From Alisma plantago-aquatica (Eukaryota; Streptophyta; Magnoliopsida; Alismatales; Alismataceae), in NCBI GenBank assembly GCA_963693085.1, contig OY856412.1, positions 1,128,426,244-1,128,490,243 on the forward strand: DNA of 64,000 bases, read 5' to 3'. Shown piece by piece: positions 1 to 13,577 of the stretch (position 1 is the stretch's first letter; each line of letters begins with the position of its first letter). The notes under the pieces are model-generated. The model saw only the letters and a program-made list of their open reading frames with translations, had not been told where the DNA came from and did not search any database. The position numbers and the translations under genes are program-made.

Positions 1-1323
1 TGGCTGATAATATTAAGCTATGGAACATAAATGGAATGAGAAATAGTGATAATAATGAAATAATGTATTAATAATACCCACAAATATTAATTGTGACACA
101 ACTCATACAAATAAATTCCAAAAGTGAAATCTAAGTTAAAAATCGTGTTCCTTGGGAGTCAAGTTTCACATTATTCACATAATAATAAATAATTTAATTC
201 TAATTGGAAAAGAAGATGTGTGTTTTCCCCCAAAATATCAAATAAAATATTAAATGACTCCAAAATAGAAAAAAAGCTTGGAATCATAATATACATAATA
301 AATATATCCTTTGGGTGAATTTTCATCCAATTTGGAGGAAGTTTGCTTAAAAGGTGTAATCAGGAGAGAGAGAGAGTGTGTGTAGAACCTTCAAAATATT
401 AAATAATTATACAAACAACTCCAACATGTAAAATTGATGGCAAATTCATATCCAACACATTAAATATGACTTATGGGTGAAGTTTCATTAATTTTGGAGA
501 ATCTTAAAGCCATTAATGCATGAGGAAAGAGAAAAACAGATTTTATTTATTTGACATATTATAAGTTCTCAAAAGCCAAATCTATTTGTATAATTGGAAT
601 CTACATGCTTTAATTGGACTATGTGCAAAATTTCAATTAATTTGGGACTCGTTTGCACACTCAAAGGAAAGAGAAAATTAGAAATAAATTTAATATACCA
701 CTTTATTTGAATCCCATTTTGACTATGATTCCCGGTTTAATTATTTGTCCCGCTATCAATTGGGCGGACGTGGATCTGAGTCATCCAATTTTCAATCTAA
801 TGGACCCAAAGCCGTCACCTACCTCGAGTCAGACAAGGATCAAGCTAGCGGCCGTGTGTTTTTCAAACCAGATATCTCCCTCAAATCTCAATGGTTTTGC
901 ATGATTTCTTCTCTAGTAGTTTCCAAATGAAAATTTGCATCCTTTGATCCCTTTCTTATGTTGTTTGATTGAGAATTTGGGAAATGCCCAAATCTTGGGT
1001 ATGCAGCTTCGCATCCACCTTCCTCTTCTTCAATCCACGCCTATATATATCGGTACCCCAAGCATCGCCAGCATCAATGTGTGTTTGTTCTTGCTCCAAT
1101 TCTCTATTGGTCGAGTTTTGTGCCGCCACTGAGGTTTCTTATTCCCTGGGCTTGTGTCTATTCTCATGCGATCATGATAGAGCCAACAAGAAAATTTAGC
1201 ACGTTGGTGAATTCAGTTGAGCTATCCTTTTCTTTTTCTTCTATTGCATTGTCAAATAATCGTGTAGTGTGTTTCTTCCCAAATCATCACTCACATGCTT
1301 AGACTGCATTGCATCCATGAACG
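1..1323 (+). mobile_element. LTR A1, segment 1 (of 3)
   Basis: Base 1 aligns with about base 22828 of LTR A2, so about 238 bp of this LTR lie before the window. The segment carries the U3 region and the LTR promoter. It stops at GAACG, where element B was inserted; the uninterrupted sequence reads GAACGGGTGAGAGG in A2 and A3 (near 24080 and 28357). Short open frames here are not conserved between the four LTR copies. Confidence 0.88.
1041..1050 (+). promoter_or_regulatory. TATA box of LTR A1
   Basis: The motif CTATATATAT is kept at the same place in all four A LTRs (also 23802-23811, 28079-28088 and 32307-32316). In each it is followed by a conserved CCCCAAGCA-like stretch. This fits the RNA polymerase II promoter at the U3/R boundary. 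The start site itself is inferred. Confidence 0.6.
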
Positions 1324-4300
1324 TGTTACACCCCAATCTCACAATTACTACTAATCATGATATTAGGATATAAATTGAGGATTTAATGTAATACAAAGAT
1401 CACCCTTAACTTTTTTTTCTTTTTCAAACTCTTTGTTTTCTCGCATTGAACCACATAAACTAACTTTATAAGAGAATTAAACTTTTATTTCTCTAATGTA
1501 ATCTCAGCATTAATGATACACATCCATACATTCATTATGTTTCTCACACTTTCATGTACATACGACATGACAATTATTTGTATTCTCTCTATTTAAGGAA
1601 ACAAACATACAAAGCATCATTTACAACTCTCTCACATCTATATAAGGACCTAGAGTGATAGGGACCGACTGAACTTAACTATACTCAGACTTAACTCTTG
1701 TGGTAGATCTACTTTGATGCAATGATATCTTCTTCAAGTCCATGTGATTTCCTTAAAAAAATTGAGTAGAGGGGTGAGCCTACTCCCCCAGTGAATGAGT
1801 ACTTCAAAGAAACAATCTAAAGCACTGATATAATTACAGATATACTTTTGAGACCCTGATATCAATTATAACAGCAGTAAGCTTTAAAGAGTCTAATAAT
1901 TGACAATCATAAATATGGAAGGATACTCTAGATATCTATAAGAGTGAATCAATATATGAAATGCTTGATTGATCATAAAGAGAACTAATAATTCAAAAAT
2001 ATACAAAGAATAATTGAATAACTATACACACTTGTTTTACCTCTCATTCATTTTAATATGCCCTGATCATATGCAATGTACTCTACATATGAAGACTCGT
2101 AGTGCACTACGATCACACCGTACAAGACTTAGTAGACACTCTCGAGAAATGCTAAGTCTGACTACTCTCCTGGTCTACAACAGGGAAATGGCTCTCTGGC
2201 CTAAACTAGACTCCTCCTCTAACCTAAGCAAACAGGCGGAGAGTCAAGCCACCTCTTGAATTTTCTGTACTCTAGTGCCACCAGGACTTGTGGTTGATGT
2301 TGGACACTACATTCTATAGTTTAAGGAGACTTCCACTAGGGCTTCATCCCCCGTACCACCTGTTGGTATGTTCCGACCCCCGTATAGTGGACGCACTGCC
2401 AGGGTAGGTCATTTCATCCCTAAGGAACAAACCTCTCATAGGGATTCTACGGTGTTCAGGGCTCTTAAGTCTATTATTTTATTATTCCTAGAAAGATCTT
2501 TCTACATTGTACCTTTATCTTACTTATACTTAACTCTGGTATCTCTATGGTGTCACGTCTACTTATTTGAAGTTATAATACAACATGTATATCATTCTAA
2601 ACTTGGCATAGCAGTATAGTCAAAGCATTGTAATATACTGAGTAATCAACATCCTATACATGCAGGCAGACTAAAAATCTTAAATAAACAGATTACATGT
2701 CCACTTGGCACTTTATACACTAGAATCATGCAATTGAACTATTAAGCATCACCACATCTCATACTGAGAACATTGATATCACAATACTTGATTCATTGAA
2801 CACCCTATCCTTAGGGTTTCATTTACCTCATTCACTTATCACATGGCTCTCATATGGATTTTATACGACATAAACATTCACTGAATAAAAACTGCTTAAA
2901 TCATATACAAGTAATATATGTTTGAAACCTTGGAACTGGGCTAAATTTAGGTTTCCATGCCATTCACTAAGATATCATGCATCAAGAATAAAATTGAATA
3001 AATAAAGTCTATCATGTCAAGAAAATCCCTTCAAATGGATTTCACAATATCTATTCGTAAATATCAAACTTTACTCACATCTAGGGTTTCACCCTCTTTA
3101 ATGAGATATCAAATAGACACTATTCACCTTAAATGAAATTCAAGATAGTATGTGACATATATGTACTATGAATTTAGATAAAAAATAATTCAAAACCAAG
3201 GGGATCTAGATAAGAAACTTTCTCTATTTACTTATACAACAAATCCAGTCATAGAAAAATTCCCTATATTTCAGTTTACTCTTATAACCTCTGTGAATAC
3301 TTAGGGAATTCTCATTGGAATGCATTATATACATTTCTAATATGATTTTATCATCTGAAATTCATTCAAACAAAGGAATAATCCATTTCATATCATTTTG
3401 CAACAACTTAGAACAAATAGACAATTCATGGTTTGTAGTCGAATACTAAGCTATTAACGATTATGGTTGATTTAACCAATTTTCATGCAATATACTATTT
3501 AAAGGAAGTTCCCACTCACCCTAAGGTGTGAAAACACCTTAAAACATATCCCATATCTGAAAATCTTGAATCCATATCAAATCCCTAGCAATTCACCCAA
3601 TTCTTCTTCCTTTCAACTCGAAAACCCTAAAAATGAGGGATTATGAAGAAAGAATGAGAAAAGGAGAAGTTTTGATACCATTTTGGATCAAATCAGAGGA
3701 GGGATGGAATTTTGACATGTGAGAGAAGACTCACCACGAAACTATATCTAAAGAAGCTAAACTTACATGATTTCATCATTCCTCGGACCACAAAACCCTA
3801 GGTCAGCATCTCCATCAATTTCTCCTCTCAAAGCCTAACTCTCCCTCTCTCTCTCTCTAGGATTTCATTTCTCTAGTTTGAATCACGAATTATGAGATAT
3901 GCTAGTGTGTTAGGTTGACCATATAGAGAAATTGAGTTGCTTGGGTCAATTGCACATTGACCCCCCATTATACTTTCTCTTATTTCAGATGAATTTTCTA
4001 TCATAAAAAGGTTTCTGTAGAATCATGTATTTTAGAGATCAAACCTTCTCCAAAAATTATGAGAATTTAGCATGTTATGTATAATTGAGATATAAAGCTT
4101 CAGTTAAAATTTGAGATCATTACACGCTTCCATTAAATATTTAAAATCTAATAGTGTACTACTATCCATAATTCTATAGAAATGTCAGTTACTGTAATTC
4201 ATCTACTGATAAGGTCTAAATGCATTAAAAAATTATGAAAATTTTGAATGTTATTTATGATTGAGTTTCAGATCTCTATTTAAAATTTCAGATCATTTTT

Positions 4301-4757
4301 AGTTAATAATAAATAATTAAAAATAAAACACTGCACTACTAAAAAGCACTCTGTCAGCATTTTGGTCAAAGTATAGTTCGACCGAGAACCACATTCAAAG
4401 AACACTCAAATATTCTGAAATTTTTCTCCAATATGTGTGATTGAGTTATCCATATCATATCCAAAATTCAATTAAATAAAAAAATTTAGAAAATACGAAA
4501 AATCATTTACCACACTGCTATCATGATAAAATTCCATATTCATGTACTATCAAAACCCTTATTTCAGGCAACTAGGGTTTATATTTCTCAAATCCTAATT
4601 TCTCAAATAATAGAACACTTAACGTTCTTATTAGGTTTAAAACATCATAATTGAATCATCATAATTAATTAGATTTAAGCAATGATCAATCCAATTAAGC
4701 ATATAATCATCCAGGTAAACCCTAGTTTACCAATTAAGCTCAGATGCGGTCATAACA
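1324..4757 (-). repeat. Element B 3' LTR (left copy)
   Basis: A 3434-bp LTR. On the minus strand it begins TGTTATGACCGCATC and ends GGGTGTAACA. It is very similar throughout to 8257-12899, apart from the insertion in that copy. On the minus strand it is preceded by a G-rich polypurine tract, which makes it the downstream LTR. Confidence 0.9.
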
Positions 4758-4774
4758 ATTCTCCCCCCCCCAAA
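4758..4774 (-). other. Element B polypurine tract
   Basis: The plus strand shows ATT, a run of C and then AAAAG next to the LTR. On the minus strand this reads CTTTT, then a run of G, then AGAAT, just before the LTR start, preceded by a GGGGATGAAAT-like block. This is the usual Ty3/gypsy plus-strand primer context. Confidence 0.75.
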
Positions 4775-7700
4775 AGATTTCATCCCCGAAACATAAATAT
4801 GCAAGTAAAGTACATTCAAGGTTTATTTTAAGCTTCTGAAATCTTACATGTCATTATATTCTTGTATTTTATACTTGAATGCAGTTTTCAACATTAAGTC
4901 CTTTATTCCTTTACTAAATCACAACATGTTTGAAATAGTTCTCAATGATAACAAACAAATTCTCTATGCCACAATCAATCATAGGATAGAGAGAGAGAAA
5001 CAACCATTTCAATATTCTCATACTCTTGAGGTGTTACCTCAACATCGATAATCTGATCCAACTATCTCAATTCATACTGCTAAATATGTACTATTGTTAT
5101 GTATTACCTCTAAATCACAAAAGAGAGTTCACCATGTTCTTTTGAATTTTACTATTGTGCTACTCAAATAGCAAAATAGTCTTGAGTTACAAGACTAGAT
5201 TCAACAACAATTGTACATTACTACTCACGACATCCCCATTGGATCATGGATGCATAAGGTGAAGCGTTACCATCACATTCCATACTATTCTCAAGTATGA
5301 ATCCACACATAATTCAAGGTGTAACCATCGGGTTATAGCATACTAGGGTTTCAACAACAGTAATAGAGTATGCCATAATTGTATTAGTCATTCAAGGACT
5401 ATTCATACCCAATTACCATCACTTAGTTATATTAAAGCTAAGTATAACAAGCTACACCTCATTAGGGTTACATATCAATAAAATATGGTTATCATCCCTT
5501 TTATTCATATGAGTGAATAGGTAAGACTACTTTATTTAGGGTAACCCTCCATTTGTTCCATCATGATTCAACCCATATCACCATACCACAATTGTACAAT
5601 ACTAAGATGGATTACTAGTATGAATGACTTAAACTATCAGACACCTTTAATTAACATATTGCTTGTACATGTACACTGAAATCATACGTAGAACCAATTT
5701 ACATCCCTTAATATACCTTCAACAAATTATACTTCTAAAAATAAGTTCACATATTACTAAAAGCCATTATTTTCTCTTATCTCTCTCCTCATTCATTACT
5801 ACTTACTTTTTTCTACTTATCCTTCTCATTTTAATCATGTAGATTAAACATCCCTAAAATTGAAACATACAAGGTATGAATAGATTATTCATCATTCTTG
5901 CGATTACTGCAAGAATTTATTTCATATCACACTTCACTCATATTGTATTTATCCTTTTGTTCAAAACACACCTCTTATATTTCAAATCTATTTCTTATAC
6001 TTTGCTCTAAATAATTTCCATATTATTTATCTACCTTTCAGATTAGCTAGGATTACTATCAGTGCTAGTTTACTTCTCATAGTGCAAATTTCATGATCTT
6101 GTTTTATAGAGATGCTAGTATTCAAGGTCAAATCACTAGTTACAACCCTTGAACTACTACAACTCTAAACATTCTAGGGTTTGGCCTTTATCAGTAGCAT
6201 GACGTTATTGTGGTGTGACTTTGCTCCCTTAATTTGAAATTCAAACTTTGGATGTCACAAGTTTTTACTAAAGTCTTCCTTATCTTATCAATTGAATTTC
6301 CTTTCTCTTACTTGGCCATTCAGATAGATTACATTCTCAATTACCTGCTAGGGTTTCATCATCATATCGTGTGTCATTATTACATTCACTAGATGTCTCT
6401 ACCACGATGGTTATGCATCATATATGATTCATTTTCTTATCACTTCATTCCCACATTGCTCTCATTAAGGAAGATATGAAAGAGAAGATGATTTTGAGAC
6501 TTAGAATTCTTATCTTCAATCAATCAATAATACATTTCTAATATGTAGGTTTAGTTAATTATCAATAAGGATACTTGACTAATTAGCACTTGATTGAATC
6601 TCCTAACCTCTTTCTTTTATAATCTATATTACTCCACCATGTTTCAAACCCTTCCCTACTTTCCATAATCCTCTTATCATATACTACTCGTCCACATGTT
6701 ATCTTTCAATTCTAATTTTCTCTTATGATCATGTTGCTTATTCATGTGTATGATCATGTATACCATGTTGCACATATTTCTTTTTATCCTTCTACTAATG
6801 TGAAGTTGAAATTCTAAATCAATAATCTCTCTACTAGTTTCAACTAATGTTTAATACATTACATATCCTTCATGTTAAATCAAACAACTCATGCATGGGT
6901 AAAACATAGTTTCTCTTATATCATGTTTTTCCTTCCTGAGTATAGTCTACCTTTATATAACTTATTCATTTTGTTAAGCTACACTTTTGTTCTTTTTTAT
7001 TTTATTTTAGAAACTAGTTTGTTGTTCTATAGAAACTTGGAATCCAAGGGAAGTAAGGATGAATGTATTAACTTCACAATAAAGGTATACATTCCATGCT
7101 CTCAATTATATCATAACCCTCATTCCTTAATCAAGCTCATCATTTCCAACATTTATCTTTGTTTTAACTTAGTTTCTTATCCTAGTCTTATGATTTACAT
7201 ATTTATCTAATTCTCATTACTTTAACTCTTCTAAAGACTCTTCGCTTATATTTACTTATCGTATACTTAACTCTTTTCTTCTATTTTTCCTTTTCTTTGG
7301 AGTACATAAAAACATTGTACTCGGTTATATAATCCATTCCTCATGATTGATTCTTACTACCTTGGCCCTTACATACTTTTCTCATATCTTTTCCATATTT
7401 CATATTTAGATTTCATATAATATTAATCGTTAAACTTAATCTGAACCTTACGTCGTGTTCCTTTATTCCCAATTAAGGATTTATCATATGAGGCCCCAAA
7501 GTTGGGTCTCAGATATCAATTACAACTGATTCTTAGCCATTCTAATCTTTCCCATATGTTTCAACATCTTAGTGTATGTACATTCTCACTATGATGTGGT
7601 TTTAATTTATCCAAAGTCTACTCTTATCATATTTTTAATAGGAGTCATTAGATCCCAGTAATGCATCCTGCCAGCCAGACCAGGCCAAACCTACAGTCAT

Positions 7701-8243
7701 GAATCCAAGAGCAACTTAAGATTAACCAACTACTATTAATCTCAAACATGTGGAAAGAATATCAACTTAGGAAAGTTCATTCAAAGATCATTTCTAGTCT
7801 ACTTGATACAAAGAATGTAATCAATAAATGCTACAACTGCATAGTGTACAACATATCTTAAAGACCCATATATATTTCAAAATATTGAATATATGAATTC
7901 AAACATATAAGAGCATTTCTATTCATCTCCAATAAAAAAACAATATGAAATGAAAGTTCTATCTCATTTTATATTTATGATCTTAATTCATGTTACTTAT
8001 CTTGTTTCTAACCCTAATATTTCTAGGGTTCCTCTCTAGCCCATCCTTCCATTGTATACCTGGCCAGGGTATACATGAAATAATAGACAAAGTAGTTTGA
8101 AACTGGTTGATCCAAGTACTCAGATACTGAGCCATGATATCCACATACTCAAATACCCAGAGATAACATCATAACATCTCCTATATGCCACATGTATGAC
8201 TCTAACTTACTAACTTAATGGTCCCTGGCAACTCAGCCTAAGA

Positions 8244-8253
8244 TCTGATACCA
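8244..8253 (-). other. Element B primer-binding site (tRNA-iMet type)
   Basis: The reverse complement reads TGGTATCAGA, three bases inside the 5' LTR end on the minus strand. It matches the first ten positions of the plant initiator-tRNA PBS. The match fails after these bases. Confidence 0.8.
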
Positions 8254-8256
8254 AGT

Positions 8257-11200
8257 TGTTACACCCTGATCTCACAATTACCACTAATCATGAGATTAGG
8301 GTATAAATTGAGGATTTAACGTAATACAAAGATCACCCTTAACTTTTTCTTCTTTTTCAAACTCTTTGTTTTCTCGCATTGAACCACATAAACTAACTTT
8401 ACAAGAGAATTAAACTTTTATTTCTCTAATGTAATCTCGACATTAATGATACACATCCATACATTCATTATGTTTCTCACAGTTTCATGTACATACGACA
8501 TGACAATAATTTGCATTCTCTCTATTTAAGGAAACAAATATACAAATCATCATTTACAACTCTCTCACAACTATACAAGGACCTAGAGTGACAGGGACTG
8601 ACTGAACATAACTATACTCAGACTTAACTCTTGTGGAAGATCTACTCTGATGCAATGATATCTTCTTCAAGTCATGTGATTTCCCTAAAAATTTTGAGTA
8701 GAGGGGTGAGCCTACTCGCTCAGTGAATGAGTACTTCAATGAAACAGTCTATAGCACTAATATAATTATAGATATACTTTTGAGCAGCTGATATCAATTA
8801 TAACAACTATAATCTTTAAAGAGTCTAATAATTAACAATCATAAATATGGAAGGATACTCTAGATATCTATAAGAGTGAATCAATATATGAAATGCTTGA
8901 TTGATCATAAAGAGAACTAATAATTCAAAAATATACAAAGAATAATTAAATAACTGTACACACTTGTTTGACCTCTCATTCATTTTATTATACCCTGATC
9001 ATATGCAGTGTACTCTACATATGAACACTCATAGTACACTACAATCACACCATACAAGGCTTAGCAGACACACCCAAGAAATGCTAAGTCTGACTACTCT
9101 CCTGGTATGCAACAAGGAAATGGCTCTCTGGCCTAAACTGGACTCCTCCTCTAACCTGAGCACACAGGCGGAGAGTCAAGCCACCTCTTGGCTTTTCTGT
9201 ACTCTAGTGCCACCATGACTTCTGGTTGATGTTGGACACTACATTCTATAGTTTAAGGAGACTTCCACTAGGGCTTCGTCCCCCGTACCACATGTTGGCA
9301 CGTTCCGACCCCCGTATACTGGATGCACCGCCAGGGTAGGTCATTTCATCCCTAAGGCACAGACCTCTCATAGGGATTCTACGATGTTCAGGTCTCTTAA
9401 GTCTATTATTTTATTATTCCTAGAAAGCTCTTTCTACATTGTACCTTTCTCTTACTTATACTTAACTCTGACATCTCTATAGTTTTGCGTCTACTTATTT
9501 GAAGTTATAATACAACATGTATATCATTCTAAACTTAGAAGAGCAGTATATTCAAAACATTTTAATATATTGAGTAATCAACATACTATACATGCAGGCA
9601 GACTAAAATTCTTAAATAAACAGATTACATGTCCACTTGGCACTTTATACACTAGAATCATGCAATTGAACTATTAAGCATCACCACATCTCATACTGAG
9701 AACATTGATATCACAATACATGATTCATTGAACACCCTATCCTTAGGGTTTCATTTACCTCATTCACTTATCACATGGCTCTCATAAGGATTTCATATGA
9801 CATAAACATTCAATGAATAAAAACTACTTAAATCAGATACAATCAATATATGTATGAAACCTTAGAACTGAGTTGAATTTAAGTTTCCATTCCATTCATT
9901 GAGATATCATACATCAAGAATAAAATTGAATAAATAAATTCTATCATGTCAAGAAAATCCCTTCAAATGGATTTCACGATATCTATTCGTAAATATCTAA
10001 CTTTCCTCACATCTAGGGTTTCACCCTCTCTACTTAGATATCAAACAGACACTATTCACCTTAAATGAAATCCAAGATATTATCTTACATATATGTACTA
10101 TGAATTCAGATAAACAATCATTCAAAACCAAGGGGATCTAGATAAGCAACTTTCTCTATTTACTTATACAACAAATTTCAGTCATAGATAAATTCCCTAT
10201 ATTTCAGTTTACTCTTATAACCTCTATGAATACTTAGGGGATTCTCATTAGAATACATTGTATACATTTCTAATATGATTTTATCATCTGAAATTCATTC
10301 AAACAAAGGAAGAATCCATTTCATATCATTTTGCAAAAACTTAGAACAAATAGACAATTCAGGGTTTGTAGTCGCATACTAAGCAATTAAAGATTATGGT
10401 TGATTTAACCAATTTTTGTGTAATATACAATTTAAAGGAAGTTCCCACTCACCATAAGGTGTGAAAACACCTTAAAAACGTATCCCATATCTAAAAATCT
10501 GGAATCCATATCAAATCCCTAGAAATTCACCCAATTCTTCTTCCTTTCAACTCGAAAACCCTAAAGATGAGGGATTATGAAGAAAGAGTGAGAAAAGGGG
10601 AAGTTTTGATACCATTTTGGATCAAATCAGAGGAGGGATGGAATTTTGACATGTGAGAGAAGATTCACCATGAAACTATATCCAAAGAAGCTAAACTTAC
10701 ATGATTTCATTATACCTTGAACCGCAAAACCCTAGGTCAACATCTCCATCAATTTCTCCTCTCAAACCCTAACTCTCCCTCTCTCTCTCTCTAGGATTTC
10801 ATTTCTCTTGTTTGAATCACGAATTATGAGATCTTCTAGTGTGTTAGGTTGACCATATAGAGCAATTGAGCTGCTTGGGTCAATTGCACATTGACCCCCC
10901 ACTATACTTTCTCTTATTTTAGTTGAATTTTCTATCATAAAAAGGTTTCTGTGAATTTGTATATTTTAGAGATCAAACCTTCACCAAAAATTATGTGAAT
11001 TGATCATGTTGTGTATAATGGAGTTACAAAGCTTAAGTTAAATTTGAGATCATTCCAGGATTCCATTAAATAATTAAAAATCGAATAGTGTACTGCTATC
11101 TAGAATTCTGCAGAAATGTCAGTTACTGTAATTTGTCTACTGATAAGGCCTAAACCACTTTATTAGCGGCGACTAGGGATCTGGAGACAGCGGAGGTGAC

Positions 11201-12899
11201 TAGGGCTCCAATGACTGTAGCAGCTCGGGGGAGAGATTTCAGTCGCCGATGTGTGCCTGGCCGCTCCCCCTGGGCTTTTCTTGGCCCGCATAGTGTTCAG
11301 GTGGTTGGTGGGTAGGTTCGGGGTTCTGGATCCCGGTAGCTTTCATTTGTCAGCGTAGCTTCTGGTCGGAGGGCCTCGCGTTTCTCCCCTAGTGGTGATC
11401 TTGGCAGCGCGGCTTGGGAGACAGATCTGGCATCTGTCTTCTCTAAGCAGCTGTGAAGCTTTCTTGGATCTGCTTCGCCCCTTTTCCTACCTTCTACCTC
11501 AACTTTGGGCCCCTGTGTCTTCCCCCCTTTACATTTTCTTGCTTTCCTGGTTTGAGTTCTCATAGGTTGTCATCCTTTATGGGTGTTTTGTGCAGCTTTT
11601 GTTTCTTTTAGTCACCGTGAATCGGGTGCGTCTGTTCGGCTTGGTTGTAGTTGTAGGTTTGGGGGGTTGATCTTTGCGTTTGCTTTTGTTTTGCTTTTCT
11701 TTCGATTTTCACCTGTCTAGGTTGCTGGTGTCCTGTGTCGTCGTTCCTCGGGTTCCTTCGTGGGAAGACGGGGAGCGGGAGCCCCTTAGTAATTTAGGCA
11801 GAGGAGGAGGAAGTTGGGTTGTGTACTTCATGCGGGTCTTCTGGTCCCTACTCATAGTGGTGGTCGGGAGTGGTGGTGGGGTTCCCGGTACCCTCTACCC
11901 CCCATCGTTGTACCAGCATGAGCCATCCTTCCTTTGTATAAGCACAGTTGGGGTTTGGCCTCCTTCTTAGGTCTCCTGGTTGGTGCACTCCTAGTGCTCA
12001 ACGTTTGTCCTGTGCTTGTTTTTCCTTTTGTTTTCATAGTCGGTCATTGTGTCTCTTGTCCAGTTTGTGGGGTGCTCTGTTTGTGTTGGTTCTTGGTGGT
12101 CAAGCTCTTTTTCATGTGACCATTCGTTGTCTTCATGATGGTAATCTCTTCCAACGGCTATGCAAACTCCTATCCCAATGTACTCATAGGCTCTTGTAGA
12201 TTGACAAATTCCATCTCAGATAGTTGTTTGAGATAGCCACTACAAGAGGTGGACGGAGCAGAAGTGTACCATTCGCATCCCAATCTGAGCCTTGTGCTAT
12301 GTATTTCTGCAATAGGAGTTGTTGCATGGTTTTTTGTTCTGAGATGTCTATCTTGTAGATGTCGTATGGCTTACTTTTAATGATATTGAGCTATTTTCAA
12401 AAAAAAGTTTCAGATCTCCAGTTAAAATTTCAGATCATTTGGAGTTACCAATAAATAATTAAAAACAAAACACTATACTGCTGAAAAAACTCTATCAACA
12501 TTTTGGTCGAAGTATAGTTTGACCGAGAACCACATTCATAGAACACTCAAATATTCTGAAATTTTTCTCCAATATGAATGGTTGAGTTATACATATCATA
12601 TCCAAAATTCAATTAAATAAAAAAATTGTAGAAAATATGAAAAATAATTTACCACACTTCTATCATGATCAAATTCCATATTCATGTACTATCAAAACCC
12701 TAATTTCAGCCAACTAGGATTTATATTTCTCAAACCCTAATTTCTCCAACAATAGAACACTTAACGTTCTTATTAGGTTTAAAACATCATAATTGAATTA
12801 TCATCATTAATTAGATTTAAGGAATTATCAATCCAATTAAGCATATAATCATCCAGGTAAACCCTAGTTTACCAATTTAGCTCAGATGCGGTCATAACA
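8257..12899 (-). repeat. Element B 5' LTR (right copy, interrupted)
   Basis: Second B LTR, from TGTTACACCC at 8257 to CATAACA at 12899. It matches 1324-4757 in order except that 11155-12406 replaces about 50 bp of LTR sequence. Without that insertion its length is about 3.4 kb, like its partner. The close similarity of the two LTRs suggests a fairly young insertion. Confidence 0.88.
11155..12406 (+). mobile_element. GC-rich poly(A)-tailed insertion, probably a truncated LINE derivative
   Basis: A 1.25-kb block far richer in G+C than its surroundings breaks the B LTR between TAAGGCCTAAA and GTTTCAGATC. It ends in a TTTTAATGATATTGAGC-like 3' end and a short A run (12399-12406), the form of a plant L1-type non-LTR element. 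The empty site in the partner LTR (near 4219-4270) has about 50 bp that are missing here, so insertion came with a target deletion. I see no reverse transcriptase or endonuclease motif. Open frames on both strands (for example 11297-11563 and 11674-11970) look like products of GC-rich sequence. A captured gene fragment or an unrelated transposon is possible. Confidence 0.55.
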
Positions 12900-13577
12900 G
12901 AACAGGTGAGAGGTTGGGGAAGAATCCCCTTCGTGAAATTCCATTTTTTGCCTTTTGCGTTTCCTTCATCCTTTGTTTCCCTTACAAGGCTGTTTTAGTC
13001 TTTCAACTTGTTTTCTATTTGCTTGGTGGTGCGGTCCGATTGGGTGTTGACCCATGACTTGGTGGCCCTTGATTCGGCCAAGTCACATGGTGGGTCCCTC
13101 TCTCTCTCTGTTTCTCACAAGTAAAAGTTGACTTGGCTTTTTCTCTTTTTCCTATAGGCCAGTTTTCAAAAATTAATAACGAATTATTTACTGATCATAA
13201 AAATTCAAATAAATAATCGTTGGATTAAAAAAAATAAGGGCTTTCTAATGGTATTGGTTTTGTCGTCTGAATCTAATGTTATAAAGAGGTGATTTTAATA
13301 GATGAATCTAAATAGATAATATATTGCAAAATCCATAACTTATAATTTGTTAGTCAGAAAAATATAATAAAATATGTTTTGGACTCAAAAAATATAACCT
13401 AAAACAAGGTGTGGTTTTGATAATCTAATTCACTAATATTAAAAATGCGATTTTTAAGATTTTGAATAATTAATGTAAACCTAACCCTAATTCTACATCT
13501 ATACCTAATAGGTGCTTTGCAGACCTAGGCTTGGACCTAGGACTGAACTTGGACATATGTAGAACTCTTATGAGGTA
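12900..13577 (+). mobile_element. LTR A1, segment 2
   Basis: The A LTR resumes after the B target duplication and aligns with about 24081-24765 of LTR A2, including the CT-rich microsatellite near 13097 and the CCTAACCCTAATTCTACATC block. It ends at AGGTA (13573-13577), the left target duplication of element C. Confidence 0.88.

Larger units (their letters stand above)
4758..8256 (-). mobile_element. Element B internal region, non-coding
   Basis: About 3.5 kb of A+T-rich sequence between the two B LTRs. Its longest open frames are short, low in complexity, and show none of the gag, protease, reverse transcriptase, RNase H or integrase motifs I know. The 112-residue frame at 6872-7210 is rich in Leu, Phe, Tyr and Ile, as expected of chance translation of A+T-rich DNA. 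Near the PBS end lies an imperfect palindrome around TGGCCA (8054-8077). I see no host gene. Confidence 0.7.
1324..12899 (-). mobile_element. Element B: non-coding LTR retrotransposon inserted in LTR A1
   Basis: Two long direct repeats flank a 3.5-kb internal region. The plus-strand ends are TGTTACACC at 1324 and CATAACA at 12899. A 5-bp target duplication, GAACG (1319-1323) and GAACA (12900-12904), has one mismatch. The reverse-complement PBS (8244-8253) and polypurine tract (from 4758) place the element on the minus strand. Removing B restores a continuous A LTR. The internal region has no coding I can recognise, so this is a LARD-like, dependent element. The right-hand LTR carries a GC-rich insertion. 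Confidence 0.9.

Noticed and set aside
6872..7210. 112-codon hydrophobic frame that might be a membrane protein
   Set aside because: It lies in the non-coding internal region of element B. Its Phe, Leu, Ile and Tyr content reflects A+T-rich DNA.
11297..12199. Overlapping open frames of 61-98 codons on both strands
   Set aside because: They arise from a GC-rich insertion with few stops. No domain, no start context and no consistent frame.
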